Assembly: GCA_047495785.1 (NCBI GenBank)
Contig: JBLDXI010000033.1
Coordinates: 1,240,001-1,304,000, forward strand
Length of the DNA stretch: 64,000 nt
Direction: 5' to 3'
Source of the DNA: Lepidodermella squamata
Lineage: Eukaryota > Gastrotricha
Part shown: piece after piece, positions 21,037-31,008 of the stretch
How the letters are laid out: each line of letters opens with the position of its first letter
Numbering within the stretch: the stretch's first letter is position 1
Translations under genes and position numbers: made by a program
Notes under the pieces: generated by a model
Told to the model about the DNA's origin: nothing
The model's input: the letters and a program-made list of their open reading frames with translations, nothing else
The model's database searches: none

Positions 21037-22463
21037 TTAGGCGGTCTTGACGGTGACAGGCTTGACGTTGTTGTAGTGGCTGCTGATCGATGGCATGCCA
21101 CCGAAGTTGTGGACGGCGTTGTAGCCACCGAAGGGCATCTTGTTGTAGAGCTCAGCCATGACCGGCGACTTGGCGATCTCCTCGGTGGTCATCTTCGGCA
21201 GCTGGCACTCGACGACGAGGTAGCCCTCCTGGGTCAGGCACGACTTGAGCTCAACCTTGGTCAGGTCGATCTTGGCAAGGGTCTGAAAGGACCAATTATA
21301 GGATTATAATTGAAATATCGAATAATACTCACCTCGGGCAGGACGAACTTGCGCGAGTACTTGCGGGAGATCTGGTGCTCCTTGCCCTCCTTGATGTCGT
21401 GGGCGGCCTCGACGACGACGGCGCGCTCGGCCTTGTTCAGGGTGACGGTGACCTCCTCAGGCTTGAAGCCCTTGAGCTCGAAGCACAGGTACAGCTGGCG
21501 GTTGCCCTCGACGTCGATCATGCGGATCGGGTTGCTCAGGGTGTACATCTCGAGCTCCGACGACGGGCGGAAGGCGATGTTGTACAGCTTGTTGTCGCCA
21601 GACATGGTGTTGAACCAGGTGTTGGGGGTGTTGGCCCAGGTGTTGGCACCGAAGGAGCCGAAGGTGGTCGGGTATGAGCCGAAGGTGTTGGTGGTGTTGA
21701 AGAGCTCAGGGCGACCGCCGAACAGGCCACCGAAGCGCTCGAACGAGCCGAAGGTGGTCGGGTAGCCGTAGTTGCCAGCGTACGAGCCGTAGGTGGTCGG
21801 GTACGAGCCGGTCCAGTTGTTGAAGCGGCCGAAGGAGGCGCCGAAGCGGGACTCGCCGAGGCGGGCGGCGATGACGTAGCACAGCTGCTGGCTCAGCTCG
21901 GCGAAGAGCATCGAAGAGACGCGGGCGGCGTGCTCGGCGGTGTAGATGGCACCCAGGCGCTGGGCGACGACGGCACCCAGTTCGGCACCGTGCTCGGCTC
22001 CGAAGGTGTAGCACCAGCGGGCGCACTGCTCGACGGGCCAGCCGTTGGCGAGCTTGACGGCGAGCTCGGCACCCAGCTTGGCGCACACCTCAGCTCCCCA
22101 CTGGGCGCCGATGCGGACGGCGACCTCGTGGCCGAGGAAGGTGTTGAGGCGGGCGGCGACGATCGAGGCGAGCTGGGCGCCGCAGTCGGCACCGAAGACG
22201 CGGCCGGTGTGGGCGCCGAACTCGACGACGGAGCCAGCACCACCGAAGCGGAGGGCCTGTTCGGTCTCGAAGGCACCGCCGAAGGGAGCGGCCGAGGCGA
22301 AGGTGTTGCCGACGATCGGGCTGGCGTTGATGAGGCTGCGCTCGACGGGCAGGGCCGAGTAGAGGTCGACCTTGTTGCGGAGCATGTTCTCAACGCTGAT
22401 CGGGCTGGTGTAGCCGGCGGCGGCGCCGAAGGTCGAGGGCATCGAGGTGTATGAGCAGGCCAT
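21037..22463 (-). CDS. Small heat-shock protein with novel Ala/Gly helical and Tyr/Phe-Gly repeats
   Basis: Two exons (22463-21333 and 21282-21037; 50-nt intron) give about 458 residues, far longer than usual sHSPs (about 150-220). Residues 82-203 carry repeated GA-x-x-GA-x-LA-x-x-VA-x-RL segments with spaced Cys and Trp, predicted alpha-helical. Residues 207-290 are low complexity with GSYPTTYGSY, GYPTTFGSF and GSYPTTFGSF repeats. An alpha-crystallin domain follows at about 310-420 (FELKGFKPEEVTV; SRKFVLPE; LTQEGYLVVECQLPK), then a short tail in which PVTVKT may act as the IxI-like motif. Codons are strongly G/C-ending, unlike most neighbours, as in highly expressed genes; histone genes here share the bias. 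Chaperone function is inferred from the crystallin domain; the N-terminal half matches nothing I know. Confidence 0.88.
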
Positions 22464-22571
22464 TTTATTTGAAGATTTGAAGACTACGAAAAACTGAAAA
22501 GACTTTAAAGTGCTTTAAATGCAAATTGCGATTGAGCAGATGATGAATATTCCGATGAAGCCACACCCTCT

Positions 22572-22580
22572 TCTTATAGG
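22572..22580 (-). promoter_or_regulatory. TATA box of the small heat-shock gene
   Basis: CCTATAAGA on the minus strand lies about 110 nt upstream of the sHSP start codon. No clear array of heat-shock elements was found in 22580-22750, though isolated TTC and GAA half-sites occur. The rest of 22464-22946 is non-coding. Confidence 0.5.
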
Positions 22581-22946
22581 CGATTTTAGAAGCGAATCGC
22601 GTGCGGGCCTGGTTCCAAAAATAGGCCCATGCGGCTTTCAACAATCAACTTGCCAGTCACCTTGCTTTTTCAGATTTTTTTTCAGCACGTGGTCAAGCTA
22701 TGAATCAAGAGCACGTGTCTTCGCACGCTATCATTCTGTAATTTGATTGCGTTTCATTATTTTTCACGGATCAGGGATCATTAGCAAAATTGTAAAAATT
22801 TTATTGCGAAAGCCTCGATATTATCTATATACAGCTGCAGCGAGCATTCTTTGGTATTAGCTCATTGATTAGCAGTATTAGTCAATAATAATATTAATGG
22901 TAAGCTAACAAACATAGGACAACAACTTGACAACTACATCACCAGC

Positions 22947-23429
22947 TTAAATTCCAATCGGCTCTATTGTTACCATCTTTTGGCTTCTCAGCACCAAATC
23001 TTGAATGCCAGTCTGTGATCGCGGGGTAGAAAGCTGGTGGAACCACTTAGGTACCTAAAATTAAGTAAATTTATTTGCTAGGAAGAAATGAGTAGATTTG
23101 AACAAATTTACCTCCAACCATGTCCGATATTGCTCAGTTTTTCGGTTAGCCGGCGGAGTTCGAGGTGGTTGAAGCTGATAAGACAGCCCAGGCAACGTCG
23201 TTTCCCCACCTTGATGCAAGTTGGTGGTTGTAGCTTCAACGACTGATGAGCTTTGAATCACGAAATCAGCCGTTTTTGTAGTTGTCAAATTGTTGAGAAA
23301 ATCTGGCGACATTGCAGGATTGCTATTGACTGAACATGGCGATAGGACAAGCTGACAAAACACGACCATGATCGCGCTAACAGCCGGCGCCACCTTTGGT
23401 ACCAAAATTCGACAGTTGTGACTCATCAT
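22947..23429 (-). CDS. Small predicted secreted or single-pass membrane protein, unknown
   Basis: Two exons (23429-23112, 23054-22947; 57-nt intron GTAAAT...TTTTAG) give about 141 residues. A hydrophobic segment (about residues 12-30) suggests a signal peptide or anchor; the rest is Ser/Thr/Pro-rich without cysteine pairs. I do not recognise it. Support is limited to an open frame with plausible splice sites and start, so it may be spurious or have a different 5' end. Confidence 0.35.
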
Positions 23430-23985
23430 TTCAAGGATTATTAAGCGTAAAAATCGTGGCCTAGAAATAATAAGAAAGTAGCCTTTAAGGTGGATGATTT
23501 TTTCAAGTGAGACAAAGCAGGAAAGTATCGACATTGTTTGTGGCCGGTGGCTTTGGAGTTGTTTACTCATGTGAGAATGCCCACTTGTGCAGTATTTTCC
23601 AGAAAGTTCTGCTATACCCTCATTGTATACTCATGTTTACGCGACATCGAGCTCGCATCGCATACATTTATGCGCGCAAAGTGCCTTGATGTGCGCGTCA
23701 TATAGCGCACTTAATTGCTGTTCATCTCCGCCGCATTGTGCCCCCGCTCGCACCTGTGCACCAGGCGCGCGTGTTATGCAATGATCACCGTCTTATAACT
23801 CAGGTGATAACCTCAAGTCAATTCGAACTTCATCATTTTGCTTCGACCTCGAAATTTACGGCAAAGTGACACGCACTTGAAAGTCAGATCAACATTTTAT
23901 TGCGCAATCATTGAGACAACAATTAAAATTGCTGAGAGAAATTGAACAAGTAGCAAAAAAATTATCGGGAATTATACAGAAATCA
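23430..23985. other. Intergenic region
   Basis: About 550 nt between two minus-strand genes. A stretch rich in GCGC/CGCG near 23640-23775 stands out in base composition. No gene or RNA was recognised. Confidence 0.35.
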
Positions 23986-25294
23986 TTAAGCTGGACTAGC
24001 CGGAAAAAGATTATTCGCGTGAGTATTAGGCGAAGTAACCGAGCGAGGCGAGTTTTGAGGAGCTTGCCGAGGCGAGATCGATTGCGTTGAACGAGGCGAT
24101 CCGTTGTGATCGACGACTCCGCAACATTCATCCATCTGCTGGCGCCAGAATACCCTAGTTCCAAGTTGGCGCCAGAAATTGATGTCCAACATTGGGAAAT
24201 TTTCGGCTGAAAAAAAACAAAATAATAAAAAATATCTAAAATTGACGAAATAGTCTCAAGTTATAAAGATAGCTTATAAGTCTCAAATGGGGTTTCACTA
24301 CGAAAATTCTAATTTTAAGTAAATAATAGCCGGAATTACAGGAAAAATAAAAAATAATTATTTCGAATCGGATCGGATTTTTTCAATTTTTTTCTCAATC
24401 CACGGAGCTTTGGAAAATTTTAATGAAAATTTGTCAGTCCGAGAATAACAAAAAAATAACTAGAAATGTTCAGCTTACCAATCCAGGAATCCGCTGTCAC
24501 CCTGAGTAAAGTCCGATCACTCGTCGTAGTGTTATCCGGGGCAATGGACGATTTTCGAGGCGTTTTCTGAGGTTTAGGCAGCAGGAAGCAGGCCGAGAGT
24601 TGAACAATGATGTGCCAAGTTCCATGGACGTACTCGTACGAGACACCGTCCTGAAAATGCAGGTAGAGCAAAGCCGCAACAATGGTCGAGCAAATGCCGA
24701 AACTGAGCCTGACCAAGCTTTCATTCGCCGGGTAAATAACATGAAGCCGCCGGCATCGGTAAAGCTAATTTCTCAAAAATTAAGGAAAATTGTTGTGTAA
24801 AATTAAGAATTACCCATGACAAAATGACGATAACCGAGGCTATTGCTAACGGAGCCGCGAAAGTGGCGATGTGAAATCGATTGAGGTGAATGGTTACTGC
24901 TAATGTTAAGAAGGCAGCTGTGATGCAGAACAGCCTGAAGCGATGCCCGATGTCAGCCATTGCCAACAGGGTGGCCCAGGCGCTGACGCCAGCGGCGAAA
25001 AAATCAGCGAATTGAAGCGTGTCGTACTGCACGATGCAGTCATCGGAAGATGGCCACAGCGGGCTTGAATCGCACCAGTGGTAAAGCTGAACGAATACGG
25101 TAATCTTTTTAACATAAAAATTGCTTATTTTTTACCATTGAGCAAGTCATAGTGAAGATGTAGATGAAGGCTAGGTGGAAGTGCTGCCAGTTAAAAGCTA
25201 GGAAAATTGCCGGCAACATGCTGAGATTCGACAGGGTGACAAAAAGTCGACGTTGCGACTCGTCGACAATTTCTCGCTCGGTGACTGCAGACAT
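23986..25294 (-). CDS. TMEM8/myomaker-like (CREST superfamily) multi-pass membrane protein
   Basis: Four exons (25294-25136, 25086-24814, 24764-24479, 24206-23986) give about 312 residues. Seven hydrophobic segments run from about residue 20 to 230, followed by a Ser/Pro/Arg-rich cytoplasmic tail. Conserved landmarks of the TMEM8/PGAP6/myomaker family are present: NLSMLPA in the first segment, YHWCD and QYDTLQFADFFAAGVS in the middle, LNRFH, and a terminal HGTWHI giving His-x3-His. These His/Asp/Ser residues form the putative metal-dependent hydrolase site of the CREST superfamily. The large extracellular domain of PGAP6/TMEM8A is missing, so the size is closer to myomaker. Function (GPI-lipid hydrolysis or membrane remodelling) is not established by sequence. 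Confidence 0.7.
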
Positions 25295-26533
25295 GCCTGT
25301 AAAGCAACTTTTTTTCCGCTGTCAACTCGAAAAATGAAGTTTTAATTGTTGAGAGGAGGAGAACCGAGCTGCGGTTACGTTGGCAAATACACTACCACTG
25401 CTGAGCAGCTCTAAACATCTGGCGCAGACTTATCGTCATACACAAAGCTCCATAGTTCCTGCTATAGTAAAAATACATCATAGTTGCAATGTGTGAGATG
25501 ATCGCAAAGGAATTAATTTTTTATTATTCCATAAATTACTCCGATAATTCAATATTGTGCGGCTTTTGTTGTGCGTCTATCTACAGCAAAACAGCGAGGG
25601 ACAACTTTATTAGGAGATGTACTGTCGTGCGAAAAACAGCGCGTTCTCTATCAACAGACTATATTAGGAGAGCGAATTATCAGGTCTGCGAAATTATTTC
25701 TTTGAACGTCGTCAATTATTAATAGGTAGGTAGCTAAGCCTAAGTCATTCCAATCCTGATGGCCGTGGTAGAGTGAATGACGGCATTCTATCAGTCGGAT
25801 TGTAAGGAGGGAGTAGACTGCCAGCCGATTCCTTGTCTTCATTTTGCGATTCCTGTTTGAAGAGAAGACATTTCTTATTGCTGCGTCACATTCAGCAAAA
25901 TAATGTTGCGAGATCATCGAATTCTAAATAAAATATTGCTATCGTTTTTTTCTCGAGTTCTTCGGGGGCGAATTTGTTGATTGCGCCATCCGTGGTAATA
26001 GCCTGGAAACCAGCTTTCCAGTGGTGCCAAATGAAAGGATTTTGAGGTTACACCTGATTTTTTATCATTTTAATGAGTAGCATGTCTCAAAATGGGATGC
26101 TAATGAGATAATTGGTACCACTGTCCACATAGCCTACACGTGCTACAATTTTTATAAAATCAGGATACCTATAAAAGTAAACTCTTGCTCAGCGATCGGC
26201 CCTTAAATAGCCCTTTTATACCCTGAAGATGGCAAAATACCAATAATTTTTTATTATTTAATATTTTCTTGACACAAAAAACATGGTTCCGAAAACACGG
26301 AAGTCACCAGGATATGAAAACTCACTACTCGAGTTCGAACATAGAAGATTATTTAGTTTCCAAAATTAGCTCCCTTAATCGTGTCGCTCTATATCTTGCC
26401 GGCTAACCAAGATAAGTGGAAAGTGTATTGCCAATTTGATAAGAATTCAGCGGCTTAATAGGTCAGTTTTAGTGCTTTTTTCCAAATTGCCGAGCTTTTG
26501 TCATTCCAAAAATTACGATTAAAAGGCTAAATA
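25295..26533. other. Intergenic region between divergent genes
   Basis: About 1.2 kb. It contains only short open frames with unconvincing composition. Promoters of the TMEM8-like gene and of reductase 1 must lie here. No RNA gene or clear repeat was seen. Confidence 0.35.
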
Positions 26534-27596
26534 ATGTCCACGATTTCAAAGCTTGTGTATAGCCAATACGGAAATCCGGCCGATGTCCTGTCTTTGGTTG
26601 AAGAGCCAAGTATAGCGTCGACCGAACTACAGCCAGGTGAAGCCCACGTCAAAGTCTTATTCTCACCGGTGAATCCAAGCGACACCTTGGTAATCCAAGG
26701 CCGATACCCAGCTCGGCCGCCTCTGCCCTCGACCCCAGGCAACGAATGTGTGGCTGAAGTTGTTCGATCTTCAACGGGCCAGTTCAAGCCTGGAGATCGA
26801 GTCCTAGTTCGCCAAAGGTTCTGGGGCGCCTACCGTCAGGAGGGCATCGCTAACGAAGTGAACCTGTTCCCGGTACCAAAAGAGTTGCCACTAGAAGCCG
26901 CAGCTACCTTAATCGTCAACCCTTGCACAGCTTATCTAATGGTCAAGTATATCGTCCCTCTAGCCCCGGGTGATGTTTTGATTCAAAATGGAGCTAACTC
27001 AGCCTTAGGTCAGATTGTCATCCAGCTGGCAAAGGCTGCTGGTATCAAAACAATCAACGTGGTGCGAGACAGGCCGAATTTACAGGATCTTGTCAAATTT
27101 TTGAAGGAGCTTGGAGCTGATGAGGTTATCACCTCGGATCAGTTGAAAGGTGGTCTGGCAAAGCTGAACCTAGGTCTCCCAGCGCCAAAATTAGCTTTGG
27201 AATGTGTTGGAGGTGAAGCTTCTATTCATCTGGCTTCATCGTTAGCCGAGGGTGGTACCCTGGCCAATTATGGTTTGTTAACCGAGGCACCACTAATGGT
27301 TTCTCAACAGGAGCTGATTTTCCGAAACATCAAGGTTCGAGGATTTTGGCTGTCTCAGTAAGTTCGATAATTTTACAATTTTATGTTTCATTTTTTTTTA
27401 TTTTTTTTTCAGATGGATAGCTGAGAATAAGCCGGAGGATTTCAAGCAGGTTGTGAAAGACGTGATTGAGTTGTATCTTACGAAAAAATTGCGACTGCCG
27501 GCTTTCAAGATTTTCCCGTTGGCCCAATTCAAGGAGGCTGCCAATCATGCCCTGGCTGGCTTTACAAATGAGAAAGTGTTGATAAAATTCAATTAA
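26534..27596 (+). CDS. 2-enoyl thioester reductase, MECR/ETR1-like, copy 1
   Basis: Two exons (26534-27357, 27413-27596) give 335 residues. It aligns throughout with animal MECR, the NADPH-dependent trans-2-enoyl-ACP/CoA reductase of the MDR superfamily: NPSDTLVIQGRYP with the catalytic Tyr, PGNE, VNPCTAY, the cofactor motif NGANSALGQ, NVVRDRP with the NADPH-phosphate arginine, ECVGGE and GFWLSQW. The protein starts directly at the catalytic fold, without the mitochondrial presequence of human MECR, so a cytosolic location is likely. The intron after VNPCTAYL found in most other copies is absent here and in copy 2. Confidence 0.9.
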
Positions 27597-27902
27597 AAAA
27601 ACTATGAAAGCTTCAGTCCCACAGAGCTGAAAATTATGGATTAAAATCATGTAATTTAAGGAGGAATAAAAAATGATAATTGCGACGGGAAATTAGTAAA
27701 TAAAACTTCACCCGAATTTGAAAATCAGTGTTGCTGTTTGTTACTTGAAGCGAAAAGCCGCTGTTATGAGAGTTGATACCTTTAAATGTTGCTCGCTATT
27801 GTAAGCGGGTGCACTTGAAACTAAAAACTTAGGTACTGAATTGTATCAACATAAGATTGTAAGGCAAAAGCCTACACTTTTTCACAACACAAACAACGAT
27901 GA

Positions 27903-28906
27903 ATGGCTATAGGAAAATTAAATCCTGTTGCCCTGTTATTCAGACGGCCTTCACGTCCTAAGCTTGTCAAATTTATCGGAATTTGCCTCATCAGCATAAT
28001 ATTTTTCCTGATAATTATTTACTGGAATTCGATTTTAATATTTTGGGAAGACACCGAGATTACTGGCGAATGTGGAATTTTAGCGAGATTCTACGATGAC
28101 TCCGACCCTGATGGTAAAATTACCAAACTCGGGGTCCTGATAATGGCGACTGGGCGCTATGCCAATTACACGATCCCTTTGGTTGAATCTGGCCGGAAGT
28201 TTTTGCTAACAAACAAACGCCGTTACAAGGTGCAATATTTCATTTTTACTGATCATGCGGACGAAGCAGCTCAGGGTGACGATGTAACAATCATTTATCA
28301 AAAAAGACTGGGCTGGCCATCAGATACTCTTTGGAGACACTCAATTTACCTTCAAAATTCCGAGATTTTCGAAAAAGTGAGCCGTTTTTTTCAAGAGGTA
28401 TATTATCAATTTCTCCAATATAGATGGGGATGGATTATTTGTTATCTCTGGACGCCGACATGCGTATCGTTCATTGTATCGGGAGTGAAATTTTGGGTAA
28501 CCTCGTCGTCGCCCGGCACCCTGGGTTTTTCTATTACCGAGCTAATGTCAAGTTCCCATTCGAGCGCAACAAGACATCGTGCGCGTACGTCGACCCGGCA
28601 GACCACCGCGCAAATGAAGGCTACTTTTGCGGCGGAGTTTTCGGCGGCTTGCGCGGTCACGTGATGCACCTGTGCCGCGAGACAACTGATTGCATCAATG
28701 CTGATTTAGCGAGGAACAACTACGTCGCGGTTTGGCATGATGAGTCGCACTTGAATAAGTACATCGTTGATCACCCTGCTACAACAGTTTTATCAACTTC
28801 TTATTGCTACGCCGAGGACTATGTTCAACCGTTTGAACCGAAAATTTTAGCTTTAGCGAAAAATCACAAAGGAATGCGAGCCAAACGACACGCGGAGACA
28901 TTATAA
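27903..28906 (+). CDS. GT6-family (ABO/alpha-1,3-GalT-like) glycosyltransferase
   Basis: Two exons (27903-28376, 28424-28906; 47-nt intron) give 318 residues. It is a type II membrane protein: short basic N terminus, anchor at residues 25-48, then a Golgi-lumen catalytic domain. Family landmarks match vertebrate ABO and alpha-1,3-galactosyltransferases: LGVLIMATGRY, LDADM in place of the DVD metal site, FFYYRANVKFPFER, the donor/acceptor loop GYFCGGVFGG, AVWHDESHLNKY and KNHKGMR. The residues at the ABO donor-specificity positions read CGG, nearest to LGG of the A (GalNAc) enzyme, but donor cannot be called. GT6 is best known from vertebrates and some bacteria. The spliceosomal intron and the anchor argue against bacterial contamination. 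Confidence 0.85.
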
Positions 28907-29008
28907 TTAAAGAATAACAAATTCCGGAAAATTTTATTCTGAATTTTTTTTCTCGCTTTTTTCTAAACAATTCTCAAATTTGAAAGAAACACTGTTGCAA
29001 CAACTTGT

Positions 29009-29024
29009 GGCCCTGAAAAGGGCC
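29009..29024 (-). terminator. Histone 3' stem-loop (H2B)
   Basis: GGCCCTTTTCAGGGCC on the minus strand, 42 nt after the H2B stop codon: the classical replication-dependent histone hairpin (6-bp stem, 4-nt loop). It is followed by ACAAGTTGTTGCAACAGTG, also present after H2A and (with two changes) H3. Confidence 0.9.
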
Positions 29025-29065
29025 GGTTCGGAGTCAGAAGACGGTGTTGATGTCTTCAAAGCAGC

Positions 29066-29440
29066 TTATTTCGAGCTGGTGTACTTGGTGACGGCCTTGG
29101 TGCCTTCCGAGACGGCGTGTTTGGCGAGCTCACCAGGCAGCAGGAGACGAACAGCCGTTTGTACCTCTCGACTGCTGATGGTGGCCTTCTTGTTGTAGTG
29201 GGCCAGGCGCGACGACTCTAGGGCGATGCGCTCGAAGATGTCGTTAACGAACGAGTTCATGATGGCCATGGCCTTGCCGGAGATGCCGGTGTCAGGGTGC
29301 ACCTGCTTCAACACCTTGTAGATGTAGATGTTGTACGACTCGCGGCGGCGATGGCGCTTCTTCTTCTCGCCGGCCGTCTTCGGCTTCGCGGCCTTCTTCG
29401 AACCCTTCGACGCGACTTTACCAGTAACCTTGGGCGACAT
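29066..29440 (-). CDS. Histone H2B
   Basis: A single-exon frame of 124 residues. The core is canonical ([67 protein letters not shown]) after a short Lys/Ala-rich tail. It is nucleosome core component and pairs with H2A, transcribed divergently 364 nt away. The lack of introns and the 3' stem-loop mark it as a replication-dependent gene. Codons are C/G-ending. Confidence 0.97.
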   Translation of the reverse strand: MSPKVTGKVASKGSKKAAKPKTAGEKKKRHRRRESYNIYIYKVLKQVHPDTGISGKAMAIMNSFVNDIFERIALESSRLAHYNKKATISSREVQTAVRLLLPGELAKHAVSEGTKAVTKYTSSK

Positions 29441-29804
29441 GGTGGCTTATTGATATTTCAAGCGTTGATTAAGTGAAATATTGATACAACTTCCGAACAA
29501 TCTGAGCACGCAATTTCGCTTTCATTTTAACATCCGGTCGGCATTAGTGCGCGCGTCTGGTTCGCATTAATGACACGTGCCAAAAAGTGTGCAATAATTG
29601 TAAAAACGCGAGCGCGGTAAAAAAAACGTAATCTAATTGGCTAATAAAGCAATAAACATTTATTTCAAAATTTGAATCGCGGACCGGGAAATTAATGCCA
29701 GCCGTGGTATTTAAGGGAAAATCAGGTGTTCGGTAAATTTGTTCGTGCTCAGACTGCAATTCGCATTCTTAAGCTTTTAAAACTCATCAACAACAACATC
29801 AATA
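29441..29804. promoter_or_regulatory. Divergent H2B/H2A promoter region
   Basis: 364 nt between the two start codons. A TATTTAAG at about 29708 is a likely TATA element for H2A. The sequence TGACACGTGCC at 29571-29581 contains a CACGTG E-box core, also seen upstream of several reductase genes. Confidence 0.55.
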
Positions 29805-30248
29805 ATGTCCGCTCCAGCTGCTGGTCGTGGTAAGGGAGGCAAGGCCAACCGCCAGAAGGCGAAGACCAAGTCATCGCGAGCCGGTCTCCAATTTCCGGTC
29901 GGTCGTATCACCCGTTTGTTGAAGCGCGGTAACTACGCCGAGCGCGTCGGTGCAGGTGCGCCCGTGTACCTCGCCGCCGTCATGGAGTACCTGGCTGCGG
30001 AAGTGCTCGAGTTGGCCGGTAACGCCGCTCGTGATAACAAGAAGACCCGCATCGTACCTCGCCACATCCAACTGGCGATCCGCAACGACGAGGAGTTGAA
30101 CAAGCTGCTGTCGCACGTTACGATTGCCCAAGGCGGTGTTCTGCCCAACATCCAGACCGTCTTGCTGCCGAAGAAGACCGCCGAGGCACCCGCTGCCAAG
30201 CCGGCTTCAGGTGGCAAGAAGAAGGCCGCCGCTAGCCAGTCTCAATAA
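29805..30248 (+). CDS. Histone H2A with extended SQ-containing tail
   Basis: A single-exon frame of 147 residues, longer than typical H2A (about 127-130). The core is canonical ([34 protein letters not shown], acidic-patch residues, [17 protein letters not shown]). After LLPKK the tail continues for about 24 residues, Ala/Lys/Pro-rich, ending ASQSQ. The SQ near the C terminus resembles the damage-phosphorylated site of H2A.X, but lacks the usual following E/D and hydrophobic residue. It is intronless and followed by the stem-loop at 30293, so replication-dependent. Confidence 0.96.
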   Translation: MSAPAAGRGKGGKANRQKAKTKSSRAGLQFPVGRITRLLKRGNYAERVGAGAPVYLAAVMEYLAAEVLELAGNAARDNKKTRIVPRHIQLAIRNDEELNKLLSHVTIAQGGVLPNIQTVLLPKKTAEAPAAKPASGGKKKAAASQSQ

Positions 30249-30292
30249 GCGACTCACTTCCATCTCATCGCAGCTTTTGAAAAGCATGAACC

Positions 30293-30308
30293 GGCCCTTT
30301 TCAGGGCC
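30293..30308 (+). terminator. Histone 3' stem-loop (H2A)
   Basis: GGCCCTTTTCAGGGCC, 45 nt after the H2A stop, followed by ACAAGTTGTTGCAACAGTG as in H2B. Confidence 0.9.
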
Positions 30309-31008
30309 ACAAGTTGTTGCAACAGTGTTCGAAGAAATTTCAAGGGAAATGTTGATTGGTGAAATAAAATTGGAAAAAGATAAATTTAGATGAATAGGTA
30401 AATAAATGCTTCCTTTAGTTATGGAAATACAGTGAAAATACGAGAAGAAATTAGACTTGTAAAATTCACTTGCGAAACGTGTGATTTGAGCTTAATGACT
30501 CCCGGCCTAGGCTACACACGCGAACTTTATAACTTCACCTTCGAATTCTACTTATCAGCGAGTCGCCTTTCAGCCTAAAAACTTGAGGGCCACCACTGAT
30601 ATCTGTCTGCCAAGCTAATTGTATTTATAAAGAACTATTTCTTTTTTTCAACTTTTTGTTCCGGTTCTACTAGCTTTGCCCCAATAACAGCAGTGCTATT
30701 TGCCTCTGTTAGTTTTCTCCAATTCGTAAGTTTTCCCCGACTTTAAGTGCTGCCAAATTTCGTTTTTAGTGATTATTTACTTTTTAAAGTCACTTTAAAT
30801 TCACTTTTCATTCAGGAAAAAATTAGTATACTAAACTTTTTTTTCCAGTTTTCCCGATCCGAGAATTTGGGCTCAAAGTCCAAATTTTGCCTTGTAATAT
30901 TTTCTGAAATAAAAACTTTTTTCCTTGAAATTTTCTTTTCTTTTCGACCTTGCGGTTCGGAATTAAATCTAAATTTTATTGGCCCATCCTCTCTTCTCTT
31001 CTTTCTCC

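Noticed and set aside
21310-22454. Long open frames antisense and in other frames across the small heat-shock gene (up to 174 codons)
   Set aside because: They are low-complexity Val/Gly/Asp or Pro/Ser/Ala strings produced by the G/C-ending codon bias of the real gene; no start context, splice sites or domains.
25489-25917. Frames of 77 and 88 codons in the spacer before reductase 1
   Set aside because: Overlapping opposite-strand frames without recognisable content or splice context.
27903-28906. GT6 gene as bacterial contamination or very recent bacterial transfer
   Set aside because: It has a spliceosomal intron, a type II anchor and metazoan-like motifs, and lies between host genes.
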